Source: Mimachlamys varia | Taxonomy: Eukaryota; Mollusca; Bivalvia; Pectinida; Pectinidae | Assembly: GCA_947623455.1 (NCBI GenBank) | Contig: OX392529.1 | Coordinates: 3,658,001-3,722,000, forward strand | Length of the DNA stretch: 64,000 bases | Reading direction: 5' to 3' | Part shown: positions 34,186-60,780 of the stretch, piece by piece | Position numbering within the stretch: the stretch's first letter is position 1 | How the letters are laid out: each line of letters opens with the position of its first letter | Made by a program: the position numbers and the translations under genes | The notes under the pieces: generated by a model | Told to the model about the DNA's origin: nothing | Databases searched by the model: none | What the model saw: the letters and a program-made list of their open reading frames with translations, nothing else

Positions 34186-36890
34186 ATGTGACACTTCACT
34201 GTCCCCTGAGTTTTTTTTATCGTTTAAAGTACAACAGTATATGGGATATGCCCGTGATAAAATAACACATAGACATATAGATGTCCACACGACTTAAACT
34301 GGCCAGTGATTTATAATTAAAGGCAGGAATTGTGAAAAGTGTTAAACTATTTCATCCATAATCTCAGAATCTGAGCAACTAAGGGAGATAATAAGAATGA
34401 TTTATTAGGTACTACTACAACAGCTGAATATACGTCGGATTTGGTGAGTCATGATACTTAATAAATATGATCAATAATCTATATTAAAACACAAACAAAA
34501 TAACCTCTAATGTTGTACAATAACAGTTGAGCCTTGATCTAGTACTATATATGGGATAACGCGTTTCAACAATGGTAATATATATACATATAAATACATA
34601 TAAACAGTATATATATACACAGTGTAACAAGGTGTCATTAGGACTATACAGGGCAACACAGGTCAACAATGGTATACATATACATACAGTGTAACATATC
34701 TAAACAGTATCAAACACAGCGTAACAATGTCTACTAATACTATACAGGGTGACCAATGCCAATAGAAGTGACATAAAGGGACAATAAAGCCATCAGTAGT
34801 ACTATATAACAGGGGTGACACATCCATTTCTAGTAGGACAATACACACAACTTTGAATGCCAATCATAAATTATATTTTTTATGGAATCATATAAATTTT
34901 TAAAGAGAAATAAATTGCATAGTGTTAATTTCCCTCATTCACAAACTGGATGTTTTCTGATTTTTTTAGCTTGCTGGTATTTCCTGTACTGAATGTCCTA
35001 CATGTAAGGATGGTGTACCAACAAACAAGGACAAACATACATACATACTGGCTTCAAACTCTTATAAATATCGTAAATGTTTGATCGTATACATTGCCTA
35101 AAAAAGCCTTAGTTCTAAAGCATGATAACGTATGTGTACTCAGATATATTGCTGTACAGGTCACGATTGCCTGATAGATGTGTGTCGCCTAATAAAGGAA
35201 GCACGTGTCAAACAGTGTAATAGTCAGGAATGTAACATCAAACCTCAGCAGCCAGAACAAGTGAGAGAGTATTAAAGCCATTAGCCTAACCACCGTACAT
35301 TAAGATTCCTACAAAACTTTTCAAACATTTGAGACAGTTAACTTACCATAACTGATGATAACAGGAAAAATAAAAGACAAAGCAAAGGGGTCTATGGCCT
35401 ATGTCAGGGGTTAATGGCCTATGTCAGGGGTCAATGGTCTATGTCAGGGGTCAATGGTCCATGTCAGAGGTTAGTAACACCCTGGTTTTGAAATGATATA
35501 AATAGATATGTGGCATTCTTAACTGAGTTATAAATGGCCTGCTCTGTTAGAAAATACATGATTAATGTTACAAGCATAATGTACAATCCTTTTGATCCGT
35601 CTTCAATAAATATTGTTGACATAAATAGAATAACAAACGAAGTTTCCAATATATCAGAATCCTAACACTAACACACAAGGACAATGACATCAAACATTGG
35701 TAATATCCTCAACACACAGTAACACCATCTAATGATACTGATGAGATTCCAGATCTTCAGTAGAAACAGACATATTATAAATTCTGCAACAATGATTCTG
35801 GTCATGACATACAATAAATTCTGCAACAATGATTCTGGTCATGACATACATTCTAAGTGCTATAATAATGATCATGATAAAAACAATACCCTGTGTTACA
35901 CAGTCTGTATGGCAATAAAACCTACCTCTGTAAGGCACAGTAACAGTCAGTCAGCAGATTTCTTATACAGGAGGAGATACCAATCAACAATCGGGATATC
36001 ATTGAGGTCTGGTTTTATTAGGTTTTACTTCTTATTAACAGCTAGGGGCATTTAAGGACCGTAGTCATAGAGTTACTACAGGGAATGTTAAGTACTGAAA
36101 TTTATTTAAAACTTTTCTTTATTGAACAGAGACCAGAGGAGTCTTCCCTCACCTGTTCCAATATAACATTGCAGCATTGTTTTAGTGGGATGTCTAAACA
36201 CAATGGAGTTATCCCCCCTGACTAGAATGTATGCTTTCAGATATCTGGTTTAACCATTTCAACTGGCTCAAATTGTGCACAACCAAATCAGGACCAAAAC
36301 TGACTTAGACTTGAGGATATGGAGAGGACAAGAAGTGCCTACCCAGAACTTAGACTTACTTCCAAACTGTGTAATATTTGTACATAAAACAAGATTTTCT
36401 CGTTTTTTAGGATATAGTGTGAAATTCAGTAGGATGAAGAAACACATACTACTTAAAAATGTTTATATTTGTTACAGAATATTTTGCAAGATATTGTGGA
36501 AAATTTTTGTGTTAAATGGTCAAACTAGCTAGGATAGCCCAAAGCAGCCTAGAATCCTGGCTAAATTCTAATTGTGATATTTATTACCCCAGTGTTGATA
36601 GGGTAGCATAGTGCTTTAACAACATCAGAAAGAGCAAAGTATATTTAAATAACACCCCTCATCTGTTCAACTTTTCATTAAACTACAAATTGTTGAGAGA
36701 AAGTTTACAACAACTAATTCCTTTAAAACTGCATTCAGATTATGAAGAAACTCTTACAACCGCATAAACAAAACTGCCATAGAGTGATAGTGCAATGTAA
36801 CGGAGCTATTGGCTAGGTCTGATGTCTCTGAATGTGATAGAATAGCACCAAGTGTAATATGAGGAATTTTTGAAAAGGGAGGATCTGAAA
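34186..36890. other. Gene-free stretch with small repeats
   Basis: Holds a short tandem at 35387-35466 (GGGGTCAATGGTCTATGTCA, four copies) and a 38-bp duplication at about 35780-35850 (TCTGCAACAATGATTCTGGT, then CATGACATAC). The frames at 35732-36055 and 36275-36532 have no recognisable domain. No supported gene. Confidence 0.5.
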
Positions 36891-36894
36891 ATAG

Positions 36895-37325
36895 ATATGG
36901 ACATGTTTTACTTGATGCCTAGAGTGATCTCCCTTCTTATCTAATGATAATGTGTACAGTTTCTGGCCTGCTAACAGGTCAGACATGTACAGATTGATGC
37001 CTAGAGTGATCTCCCTTCTTATTTAATGATAATGTCTACAGTTTCTGGCCTGCTAACAGGTCAGACATGTACAGATTGATGCCTAGAGTGATCTCCCTTC
37101 TTATCTAATGATAATGTGTACAGTTTCTGGCCTGCTAACAGGTCAGACATGTACAGATTGATGCCTAGAGTGATCTCCCTTCTTATCTAATGATAATGTC
37201 TACAGTTTCTGGCCTGCTAACAGGTCAGACATGTACAGATTGATGCCTAGAGTGATCTCCCTTCTTATCTAATGATAATGTCTACAGTTTCTGGCCTGCT
37301 AACAGGACAGACATGTTTGGATTGA
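36895..37325. repeat. Minisatellite, 82-bp unit, about 5 copies
   Basis: The unit contains CTAGAGTGATCTCCCTTCTT, CTACAGTTTCTGGCCTGCTA and ACAGGTCAGACATGTACAGA. The copies are almost identical, so the array is recent. It lies just beyond the possible EEIG final exon in the direction of transcription. Confidence 0.95.
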
Positions 37326-37613
37326 TGGCCATTATCAACATAACACTGCCAGAACTGGGACAGGAGGGGAAAAAGGATACAAAAAGTTTTATAAACACTG
37401 CCATGGTTACAAATAAATAATTCCATGATTACATGTAAATACATGTTAACTGTCAGCCATGGTTAATAGTTACCAAGTCAGTGAAGACATCTGGTAATAT
37501 CTTCTAAAAATCACAACATAGGAACATTGATTGTTGAATCTATATCATCCTCTCAGGAGAGTTGATTCAGTTGAGAGTCTCGTTTCAATGGAACCTCCTC
37601 CGCAAGAAACACC

Positions 37614-37775
37614 TTAACAATAGTTATGGAAATCAAACAGTATAAAGTCGAGGGTTGTAGGAAATCGGCTGAGAAATTTTCCTGGAATGATCTCCCTATA
37701 GTGATCTGGATTTACTGGTCCATTGGGAGACATAGATAACTGTCCAACGACTATGGTTTCAATCATGCCCGAGGC
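37614..37775 (-). CDS. Possible EEIG final exon (phase unresolved)
   Basis: Minus strand: acceptor CTTTATTTACAG|GCCTCGGGC, then an open frame beginning ASGMIETIVVGQLSMSPNGP and closing at TAA 37614-37616. The start resembles the C-terminal SSGVYEPVVIE motif of vertebrate FAM102A. However, the exon at 38032-38080 ends in phase 2. Joining it directly gives RPRA and a stop, whereas the resembling frame needs phase 0. A short exon of length 1 modulo 3, a frameshift or a coincidental likeness are all possible. Confidence 0.35.
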   Translation of the reverse strand, partial: ASGMIETIVVGQLSMSPNGPVNPDHYREIIPGKFLSRFPTTLDFILFDFHNYC

Positions 37776-37789
37776 CTGTAAATAAAGTC

Positions 37790-38031
37790 CAATTCCTCCG
37801 ATTCCAGTCATTGCCTGAGGGCTATAAACAAAGTCCCATCCCTAGGGTTCCAGTCCTAGCCAGAGGGTTGTAAAGAAAATGCCATTCATAGGGTTCCAGT
37901 CCTGACCCAAGGACTGTAAATAAGTCCCATTTTCAGGGTCACGACCAGAGGGCTGTAAATAAAGTGCCGTTCCTAGGGTCACAGCCTGAGGGCTTTAAAT
38001 AAAGTGTCGTTCCTAGAGTTCCAGTTGTCAC

Positions 38032-38045
<14 letters not shown>
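37790..38045 (-). repeat. Splice-site minisatellite between the last EEIG exons, about 6 copies
   Basis: On the minus strand the units read ACAGCCCTCAGGTCAGGACT, then GGAACCCTAGGAATGGGACT, then TTATTT. They run about 36-60 bp with many indels. The first copy is the end of the exon at 38032-38080 with its donor (ACAGCCCTAAG|GTGACA), and the last leads into the acceptor TTTATTTACAG at 37776. So the array contains both donor-like and acceptor-like sequence and fills the whole intron. Confidence 0.8.
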
Positions 38046-52182
<14,137 letters not shown>

Positions 52183-52335
52183 CTACAAGTAAAATGTACA
52201 CTTTATTTATCCAACAACAATTATGAAACATATAAAGAAGGGATCTTACACGAGTGTCAATGTAATATGGCATTTATTCAACGAGTCATATTTATGACAT
52301 GGCCGTATGACATGCCTGAACGGATCAGTTATGTG

Positions 52336-52520
52336 ATAACTTATATTAATCACTCTTGTTAACCTGGATGTTGGAAGATGGCCTGACGGATCTTGATGTG
52401 GATACTGGAGTACTAAGAGAAAACCCATGTGTTTGGGCAGGTGACCCCATATCTTTTCACGACTGCTTAGGGAATCAAACATTAGTGAAAGGCACATGCA
52501 CTACCCACTGTGCCCCTCCA
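52336..52520 (-). mobile_element. Meta-like SINE, minus strand, diverged
   Basis: Minus-strand head AGGGGCACAGTGGGTAGTGC, B-box-like GTTTGATTCCCTAAG (52467-52481), and a central segment GGGTTTTCTCTTAGTACTCC resembling the Meta domain seen intact at 12.6 kb. It then runs to TTAACAAGAGTGATTAATAT. More diverged than the 12.6-kb copy. It sits about 160 bp upstream of the EEIG exon at 52182. Confidence 0.6.
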
Positions 52521-52539
52521 CCAGTATCAACGATTTACT

Positions 52540-54385
52540 TTACAACTAATTAAGTACTTATAATTAGTTGTAAGGGTTACAACATACAGATACTCTGGTG
52601 TTATTAGTAGTAAGTAACCATAAATGTTCTTCGTCAGCTGCTACCTAGTGATCAGTATAACATGTCAGGTTACATGACCCTAACTTGCTACAGTAAGTTA
52701 TGTAGCTGTCATGGGTCACTTTGTGCTGGAGTATAAAATTACAATTTAATAATGTGATCTTTGTGCTTGAGTATAAAATTACAATTTGATCTTTGTGCTT
52801 GAGTATAAAATTAAATTTAACAATGTGATCTTTCACCAGTTTGTGCTGAGTTTAAAATTATAATTTAATGATGTGATAATATTACAGTACAGTTCATCCC
52901 CATTTTCCTTTCTATTTTAATAGAACACTTTGGTATACACTATTTCTGCAGTAAGGCTATGGTGAAGGTCAAAATATTACAGGAAAATCTACAAATAATA
53001 TGGTAACGCCTAAATTCTTCATCAGATTCCACTATGGAGGAGATAAGGTCACCAGGATATTGTACGTAAGGATTGAGTAGAGACTATGTAATTGTTTTGT
53101 TCATGTAACATAAAAGCTATATACAACACACATCAATCTGAGTGATATAATGGTAGAGTGGGCTGCTCCCGGATTCTCCCCTGTCAGCTGGCTACCTGAC
53201 AGACTGCCAACATGGCCAGTGATAAGTTCAAACAAAGCCTCCTACTCGACCTGCTATGTGTAAAAGCACTCATACTGCTGGCATTTTCTCATATCTCCCT
53301 GTATAAATGTTGGATTTGAGCTGCAGCTCTAAGCCTACACAAGATCAATCTTGTGTCCAAATAATTACTAGTACCAAACATATAATATTTCCTGTTCTAA
53401 GTTTGAAAATGAATTATCAACCATCTGCTTTTCATGGCAGGTTTTGAAAGTAAAGATATGAAAACCTCATCAAAGTTTTGTAGCTGAAAAGGATCTAGAT
53501 TTAGAGGTCATAGCAATCTATGGTGTGATGATAAGGATTACGATACATTCTTACATACAGTACTAAACCTATGGTGTAGGTGATGATCAGGATTACAGTA
53601 CATGTTTACATTATTAATCTAAGAGGCATTTTGACATGTCTAACATACGCTTCATGATTTATTTATGTTCAACTTGCGAGACTCTCTGAAATTGTCTGTT
53701 TAATCACTATTATCTTTGCTTTACTACATATATTTTCTAGTTGTGGATTTTATGTATTGTACTGTTATCAATGTAATTATCGAGAGAGGGCTAATATAGG
53801 CATTGCCTGTTGCCCAATTCCCTTTGAATTAACATCTTCAATAAAATATTCTGAAATGAAATGTTTACATTGTACATATTATGGTACATATATAGATTTC
53901 CGTTGTAAGTATTATATGTCTGTGTAAAGTTGGGCACCAATGTTGGTAAACATGGCCATCAGTGTAAGCTTCATAGCAGCCAACAGTAGGACAGAAAATC
54001 TCTCATCCATGAAGAAGTTTACATTTCAAATGTTTCTGTTCAAGTATCTGTAATAAGAATACTAAGTTTTTTACTCCTGTCATGTAATAAGTGTATAGAA
54101 TAATGACTTGACAGAAGTACCCAACTTTTAATTTTATCAGGGCAGGGACAACGTATCAGCTTTGATATAGTAGTCTCTTGCCCTACCAGGGAAGTGGACC
54201 CCATCAGCACCTACAGACGACCCTGACTAATTGTGTCAGATCTAGTTAGTGCACACACAAGTAATTGATGGAGTGTTGCCTCCCCTTACCATCATCACAC
54301 AGCCACTGTATTAACAAGCAGTGAGAACAAATTTTAAATAGGGTCTTTAACAATGGTTTTCCTACAAGCTGTATACTATAGCGCA
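52540..54385. other. Gene-free stretch upstream of the known EEIG exons
   Basis: Contains a short three-copy repeat at 52725-52865 (GTGCTTGAGTATAAAATTAC). I searched for the missing first half of the NT-C2 domain on the minus strand and did not find it. Confidence 0.5.
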
Positions 54386-54960
54386 ACATGACATTAGATG
54401 CATAGACTACCCAGCTGTACAGTAGGGTGGAGTAACACGACCTTATATGATACAGACTACCCAGCTGTGCAGTATAGGGTACAGTAACATGACATTATAT
54501 GATACAGACTACCCAGCTGTACAGTAGGGTACAGTAACATGACACTATATGATATAGAATACCCAGCTGTGCAGTAGGGTACAGTAACATGACATTATAT
54601 GATATAGGATACCCAGCTGTACAGTAGAGTAGAGTAACATGACATTATATGATACAGACTACCTAGCTGTACAGTAGGGTACAGTAACATGACATTATTT
54701 GTGATTCCCTGGCTGTACAGTAGGGTAGAGTAGCATGATATTATATGATACAGACTACCCAGCTGTACAGTAGGGCAGTGTAACATGATATTATTTGTGA
54801 TTCCCTGACTGTACAGTAGGGCAGTGTTACATGACATTATTTGTGATTCCCTGACTGTACAGTAGGGCAGTATTACATGGCATTATTTGTGATTCCCTGG
54901 CTGTACAGTAGGGCAGTATTACATGGCATTATTTGTGATTCCCTGACTGTACACTGTGAC
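54385..54960. repeat. Minisatellite, about 50-bp unit, about 11 copies
   Basis: The unit contains CAGTAGGGTACAGTAACATG, ACATTATATGATACAGACTA and CCCAGCTGTA. The right half uses a shorter ATTTGTGATTCCCTGGCTGT form. Minus-strand 80-codon frame is repeat-derived. Confidence 0.94.
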
Positions 54961-55194
54961 TGATAATTAAGTAATACAACATTGCAATGATTAGAGTCAA
55001 ACTAATCATGGACATCCTCCATTACTCTCAACTTTTTAACACAATTATCACATTCCTTTTTTGGCTTGTAGCAGCGAAATTGAATTTGCAGAACTTAATT
55101 TTACCGAGAGAGGTGCCATGGATAAAATTGGTTCATCATGGCCCTGTATAGTCATTGTAGAATGGCTCTAAGAGAGGTTAATTGATGTATCTGA
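54961..55194. other. Short spacer
   Basis: Unique sequence, nothing recognised. Confidence 0.5.
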
Positions 55195-56925
55195 CAGGGT
55201 GGGGAGATAGGCTGGGGGTGGGGTGACAGGCTGGGGAGACAGGATGGGGAAACAGGATGGGGAGACAGGGTGGGGTGACAGGCTGGGTAGACAGGATGGG
55301 GAGACAGGGTGGGAAGACAGGGTGGGGAGACAAGCTGGGGAGACAGCCTGGGAAGACAGGATGGGGAGACAGGGTAGGAAGACAAGGTGAGGAGACAGGA
55401 TGGGGAGACAGGGTGGGAAGACAGAATGGGGAGACAGACTGGGGAGACAGACTGGGGAGACAGACTGGGGAGACAGACTGGTGAGACAGGATAGGGAGAC
55501 AGGATGGGGAGACAGAATGGGGAGACAGGATGGGAAGACAGGATGGGGAGACAGGATGGGAAGACAGGATGGGGAGACAGGATGGGGAGACAGGCTGGGG
55601 AGACAGACTGGGGAGACGGACTGGGGAGACAGACTCGGGAGACAGACTGGGGAGACAGGATGGGGAGACAGGATGGGGAGACAGGATGGGGAGACAGGCT
55701 GGGGAGACAGGGTGGGGAGACAGGATGGGGAGACAGGATGAGAAGACAGGATGGGGAGACAGGATGGGAAGACAGGATGGGGAGACAGGATGGGGAGACA
55801 GGCTGGGAAGACAGGATGGGGAGACAGGATGGGGAGACAGACTGGGGAGACGGACTGGGGAGACGGACTGGGGAGACAGACTCAGGAGACAGACTGGGGA
55901 GACAGGATGGGGAGACAGGCTGGGGAGACAGGATGGGGAGACAGGGAAGGAAGACAAGGTGAGGAGACAAGGTGGGGAGACAGGCTGGGGAGACAGGCTG
56001 GGAAGACAGGATGGGGAGACAGGATGGGGAGACAGGATGGCAAGACAGGATGGGGAGACAGGATGGGGAGACAGGATGGGAAGACAGAATGGGGAGACAG
56101 GATGGGGAGACAGGATGGGAAGACAGGATGGGGAGACAGGATGGGGAGACAGGATGGGGAGACAGGCTGGGGAGACGGACTGGGGAGACGGACTGGGGAG
56201 ACAGACTCGGGAGACAGACTGGGGAGACAGGATGGGGAGACAGGATGGGGAGACAGGATGGGGAGACAGGATGGGGAGACAGGCTGGGGAGACAGGCTGG
56301 GGAGACAGGGTGGGGAGACAGGATGAGAAGACAGGATGGGGAGACAGGATGGGAAGACAGGATGGGGAGACAGGATGGGGAGACAGGCTGGGAAGACAGG
56401 ATGGGGAGACAGGATGGGGAGACAGACTGGGGAGACGGACTGGGGAGACGGACTGGGGAGACAGACTCAGGAGACAGACTGGGGAGACAGGATGGGGAGA
56501 CAGGGAAGGAAGACAAGGTGAGGAGACAAGGTGGGGAGACAGGCTGGGGAGACAGGCTGGGAAGACAGGATGGGGAGACAGGATGGCAAGACAGGATGGG
56601 GAGACAGGATGGGGAGACAGGATGGGAAGACAGGATGGGGAGACAGGATGGGGAGACAGGCTGGGGAGACAGACTGGGGAGACGGACTGGGGAGACAGAC
56701 TCGGGAGGCAGACTGGGGAGACAGGATGGGGAGACAGCCTGGGAAGACAGGATGGGGAGACAGGCTGGGAAGACAGGATGGGGAGACAGGATGGGAAGAC
56801 AGGATGGGGAGACAGGAAGACAGGCTGGGGAGACAGACTGGGGAGACAGACTGGGGAGACAGACTTGGGAGACAGACTGGGATGACAGCCTGGGGATACA
56901 GGATGGGGAGACCGGCTGGTGTATT
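55195..56925. repeat. Purine-rich minisatellite, 15-bp unit, about 115 copies
   Basis: The unit is GGGGAGACAGGATGG with variants GGCTGG, GACTGG, GAAGACAGG. One strand is almost pure purine with a GGGG in each unit. Rare variants ACTCGGGAG (55632, 56205, 56699) and ACTCAGGAG (55880, 56465) show a higher-order period of roughly 0.5-0.58 kb. Because 15 is a multiple of three and no unit has a stop, frames of 191-584 codons stay open on both strands. These are artefacts, not genes. Confidence 0.97.
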
Positions 56926-56929
56926 GGTG

Positions 56930-58685
56930 CATGTGATTCTTATATTACAGAGTTAACATGTACATCTATCTTTCAGTACTATATTACAAGTTTTAGATTG
57001 TAGAAGTTGTGCGCTTAGCCTGCTTAACCTAAACCATGTCTGTTATACCTGAACCATGTCTGTTATACCTGAAACCACTTGTGTAAGGACCCCTAGGCCT
57101 TGATGACCTGCCACAGGTCACAGGTCTATCAGACAAACCCCTTATGCATTATAATTAGGTGGTGTTGGATTGCTGGCTATAATTGTCCACCCTACAAGTG
57201 ATGTTACCTATAGTGGTGTGTGTATTGTCCTGTCAATGACACAGCTGTGACATAACTAGGGGTGTAAAATCTAGCAGGATACTTGTGTATCAAAGCATGT
57301 GTTGGTAAGGAATGTTGATGATGACACATTACAACACACCTACAATTAAGTTGTTTTGTTGTGTGAATTTGATAGCTGTCTATATACTTTTATGACAGTC
57401 CTTGTAGAAGTAATGTACACACAGGGCAGGGTTAGTGGAGTCAGCCATGCTGATAATATCTCCTGCCTAGATATGCTATAAAAATGCAACATACCAGTAT
57501 TCAAAATGGAATATGATGCTGTGACAAAATTTAAGAAATGTATCCTGGTAAGAAAGTAATGTGTTTTGATCATGTCATCTATTAGAAGGAACACATGGAC
57601 TCCTATCACAACAAGCTTTGTTATGATAAATACCTGGGGTCCTTTCCATTTAGTCACATTCTAAATTTGTATCTAATTCAACATCCTAAAAATAAACGCT
57701 GACACATCAAAACAATCAACCTCTTTATCTTTATCTGAATTTGTCTGACTCTATATTATCATAGCAAGGCAACCTCTTCTGTCTCCATGTTTAAAATGTA
57801 TCTTATGTCACTATTCCTTTTATGTACATTACCAGCATACCTGCTTATTCATTCACAGACTACTCTAGCAAGACTTTATATGAACACATTGACACCTATT
57901 ATATATCAAGTTTTTATCTATACCTATATTGACAGTATAATGTAGCAAGTTCAAACAAGATTCCGGGAACAGCTTTACACCAGCAAAAAGATTCCTAGAA
58001 CAGCCTTACATTACTTTCCTAGTGTATAATCAAATTTATACCTTTGTTGATTTCTATGAAACAATTAATTTTGAAGGATCCACATAATATAGTTTTTCTA
58101 ATCAATTAAACAGTATTTCCCTGTCTCAGTTCAGGGTAATATTCCGGCTTAGTGAGATAAATCAAGACCAGTGCTATTGAGGCTCCCGACAGCATGGTGC
58201 TGAACTTTACGAATTATGTTGTTACTGTTGGAATCAACAGACAAAAAATGACCTATCTGCAACCTTTACAATGTCCACTATTTTAAAGAAAATAAATGCT
58301 TATTACGTTTTTGGCTATTATTGTTCCCACACAAGTAGATTTGTAATTAAGGTTTGATGGCGGTATAGGAAGACCTCTTCAGCGTGCCCTACATCAAAGG
58401 AATCACGGTGCATGCCCTGTGAGATTTTACAGTGTGGCCTTTATTGATCCCTGTAAACCACCTTGGTGTGTCAGCCAATCAGATAGACATTAACTTAGAT
58501 GACATGATGGTTGTGTGTTTTTATGTAGGCACGCGGAAACAGATGCTGGAAAACTGCTGAGATGGCGTACATGTCCAGGCATGTAACCAGGTACACCAAC
58601 TCACCTTAGAGCTAGTGGAAGTCAGGCTAACACAACGACAGCATACCTTGTAGGGAATCAAAATATATATATACATATAGAGGTG
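56930..58685. other. Gene-free stretch; a CCAAT-containing unique island
   Basis: AACCATGTCTGTTATACCTG is duplicated at about 57031-57071. At 58340-58640 the sequence is less AT-rich and has GTCAGCCAATCAGA (around 58470), an NF-Y-type CCAAT box; whether this is a promoter cannot be told. No exon recognised. Confidence 0.4.
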
Positions 58686-58687
58686 AC

Positions 58688-58925
58688 CATTATAGACAGG
58701 TACTCACATTATAGACGGGTACTCACATTATAGACAGGTACTCACATTATAGACAGGTACTCACATTATAGACAGGTAGTCACATTATAGACAGGTACTC
58801 ACATTATAGACAGGTAGTCACATTATAGACAGGTACTGACATTATAGACAGGTAGTCCCATTATAGACAGGTACTCACATTATAGACAGTATAGTCACAT
58901 TATAGACAGGTAGTCAACATAAGCA
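58688..58925. repeat. Minisatellite, 19-bp unit, about 12 copies
   Basis: The unit is CATTATAGACAGGTACTCA with a GTAGTCA variant. It shares ATAGACAGGT with the next array and with the 44-bp array at 3-7 kb. Confidence 0.94.
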
Positions 58926-58934
58926 AGCAATCAC

Positions 58935-59875
58935 CATATATGTGGTCATCACATACTGGTGGCCTATATAGACAGGTGGTCATCACATACTGTGGCCTTT
59001 ATAGACAGGTGGTTGCCATAGAAAGGTTGTCATCACATACTGGTGGCCTTTATAGACAGGTGGTTGCCATAGAAAGGTGGTCATCCCATAGTGGTGGCCT
59101 TTATAGACAGGTGGTCATCACATAGTGGTGGCCTTTATAGACAGGTGGTCATCACATACTGGTGGCCTTAATAGACAGGTGGTTGCTTTAGAAAGGTGGT
59201 CATCACATACTGGTGGCCTTTATAGACAGGTGGTTGCTTTAGAAAGGTGGTCATCCCATAGTGGTGGCCTTTATAGACAGGTGGTCATCACATAGTGGTG
59301 GCCTTTATAGACAGGTGGTCATCACATACTGGTGGCCTTAATAGACAGGTGGTTGCTTTAGAAAGGTGGTCATCACATACTGTGGCCTTTATAGACAGGT
59401 GGTCATCACATACTGGTGGCCTTTATAGATAGGTGGTTGCTATAGAAAGGTGGTCATCACATACTGTGGCCTTTATAGACAGGTGGTCATCAAATACTGG
59501 TGGCCTTTATAGACAGGTGGTCATCCCCTACTGGTGGCCTTTATAGGCAGGTGGTTTCCATAGAAAGGTGGTCATCACATACTGATGGCCTTTATAGACA
59601 GGTGGTTGCCATAGAATAGTGATCATCACATACTGTTGGCCTTTATAGACAGGTGGTTGCCATAGAAAGGTGGTCATCACATACTGTGGCCTTTATAGAC
59701 AGGTGGTTGCCATAGAAAGGTGGTCATCACATACTGTTGGCCTTTATGGACAGGTGGTTGCCATAGAAAGGTGGCTATCACATACTGGTGGTCTTTATAG
59801 ACAGGTGGTTGCCATAGAAAGGTGGTCATCACATACTGGTGGCCTTTATAGACAGGTAGCCACTTTAAAAAGGTG
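58935..59875. repeat. Minisatellite, 25- and 51-bp units, about 20 copies
   Basis: Long units contain ATAGACAGGTGGTTGCCATA, GAAAGGTGGTCATCACATAC and TGGTGGCCTTT; short ones lack the TTGCCATAGAAAGG part. Open frames on both strands are artefacts. Confidence 0.94.
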
Positions 59876-60115
59876 ATCACCAAATGTAAGTATTGTCAGC
59901 AGACAAGTGGAAAAATGGTGATGACCACCATACACAGATAGTTCCAGACTGGTGGAGGTAAGGTGGACATAGGTCAGGGATTTTGAACTGCCTGCGTTAA
60001 AGCTTGCCAGTTTGAGTCCAACATAATACATGGACCAGTCAGCTGGATAGAGCCTGACATTATATCAGCTGCTACCAGTTGTGTGAGGAGATGAGGAAGT
60101 TTACAGATCAATAAT
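59876..60115. other. Short spacer
   Basis: Unique sequence, nothing recognised. Confidence 0.5.
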
Positions 60116-60119
60116 GTCC

Positions 60120-60780
60120 CAGGTAGAGTATTAATCACTATCATGCCTACCTTTACTGATCAAATCTCATACCACTGTGTATGTCAAGGTCAATGGTCAA
60201 ACAGTCAAAAAAATCCATCACAATCACGCTTACCTTTACTGAATCTCCTACCAGTGTGTATGTCAAGGTCATCCAGTCAAACAGTCAATAAAATCCATCA
60301 CTATCACGTCTACCTTTACTGAATCTCCTACCAATGTGTATGTCAAGGTCAACGGTCAGAATGTCAATAAAATCCATCACTATCACGTCTACCTTTACTG
60401 AATCTCCTACCAATGTGTATGTCAAGGTCAACGGTCAGAATGTCAATAACATCCATCACTATCACGCCTACCTTAACTGATCAAATCTCCTACCAATGTG
60501 TATGTCAAGGTCAACGGTCAGAATGTCAATAAAATCCATCACTATCACGTCTACCTTTACTGAATCTCCTACCAATGTGTATGTCAAGGTCAACCAATCA
60601 AACAGTCAATAAAATCCATCACTATCACGCCTACCTTTACTGAATCTTCTACCGCTGAGTATGTCAAGGTCAACGGTCAAACAGTCAATAAATTTCATTA
60701 CAATCACATCTACCTTTACTGAGTCTCTTACCACTGTGTATGTCAAGGTCAAAGGGTTAAAAAGTCAATAAAATCCAAGA
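60120..60780. repeat. Minisatellite, about 80-bp unit, 8 copies
   Basis: The unit contains AATAAAATCCATCACTATCA, CGTCTACCTTTACTGAATCT and CCAATGTGTATGTCAAGGTC. Outer copies are more diverged than inner ones. Confidence 0.93.

Noticed and set aside
55152..57003. Open frames of 191-584 codons on both strands (GRQDGETGWGDRM-like and SPHPVSPSCLPIL-like)
   Set aside because: Caused by a 15-bp stop-free unit; long frames on both strands at once show no coding selection.
58460..58490. CCAAT box as EEIG promoter
   Set aside because: A single CCAAT motif without an exon or donor nearby is not enough.
57300..58640. Missing first NT-C2 exon of EEIG
   Set aside because: Minus strand read for the expected N-terminal family block; nothing convincing found, so the exon is assumed to lie beyond the window or to have been missed.
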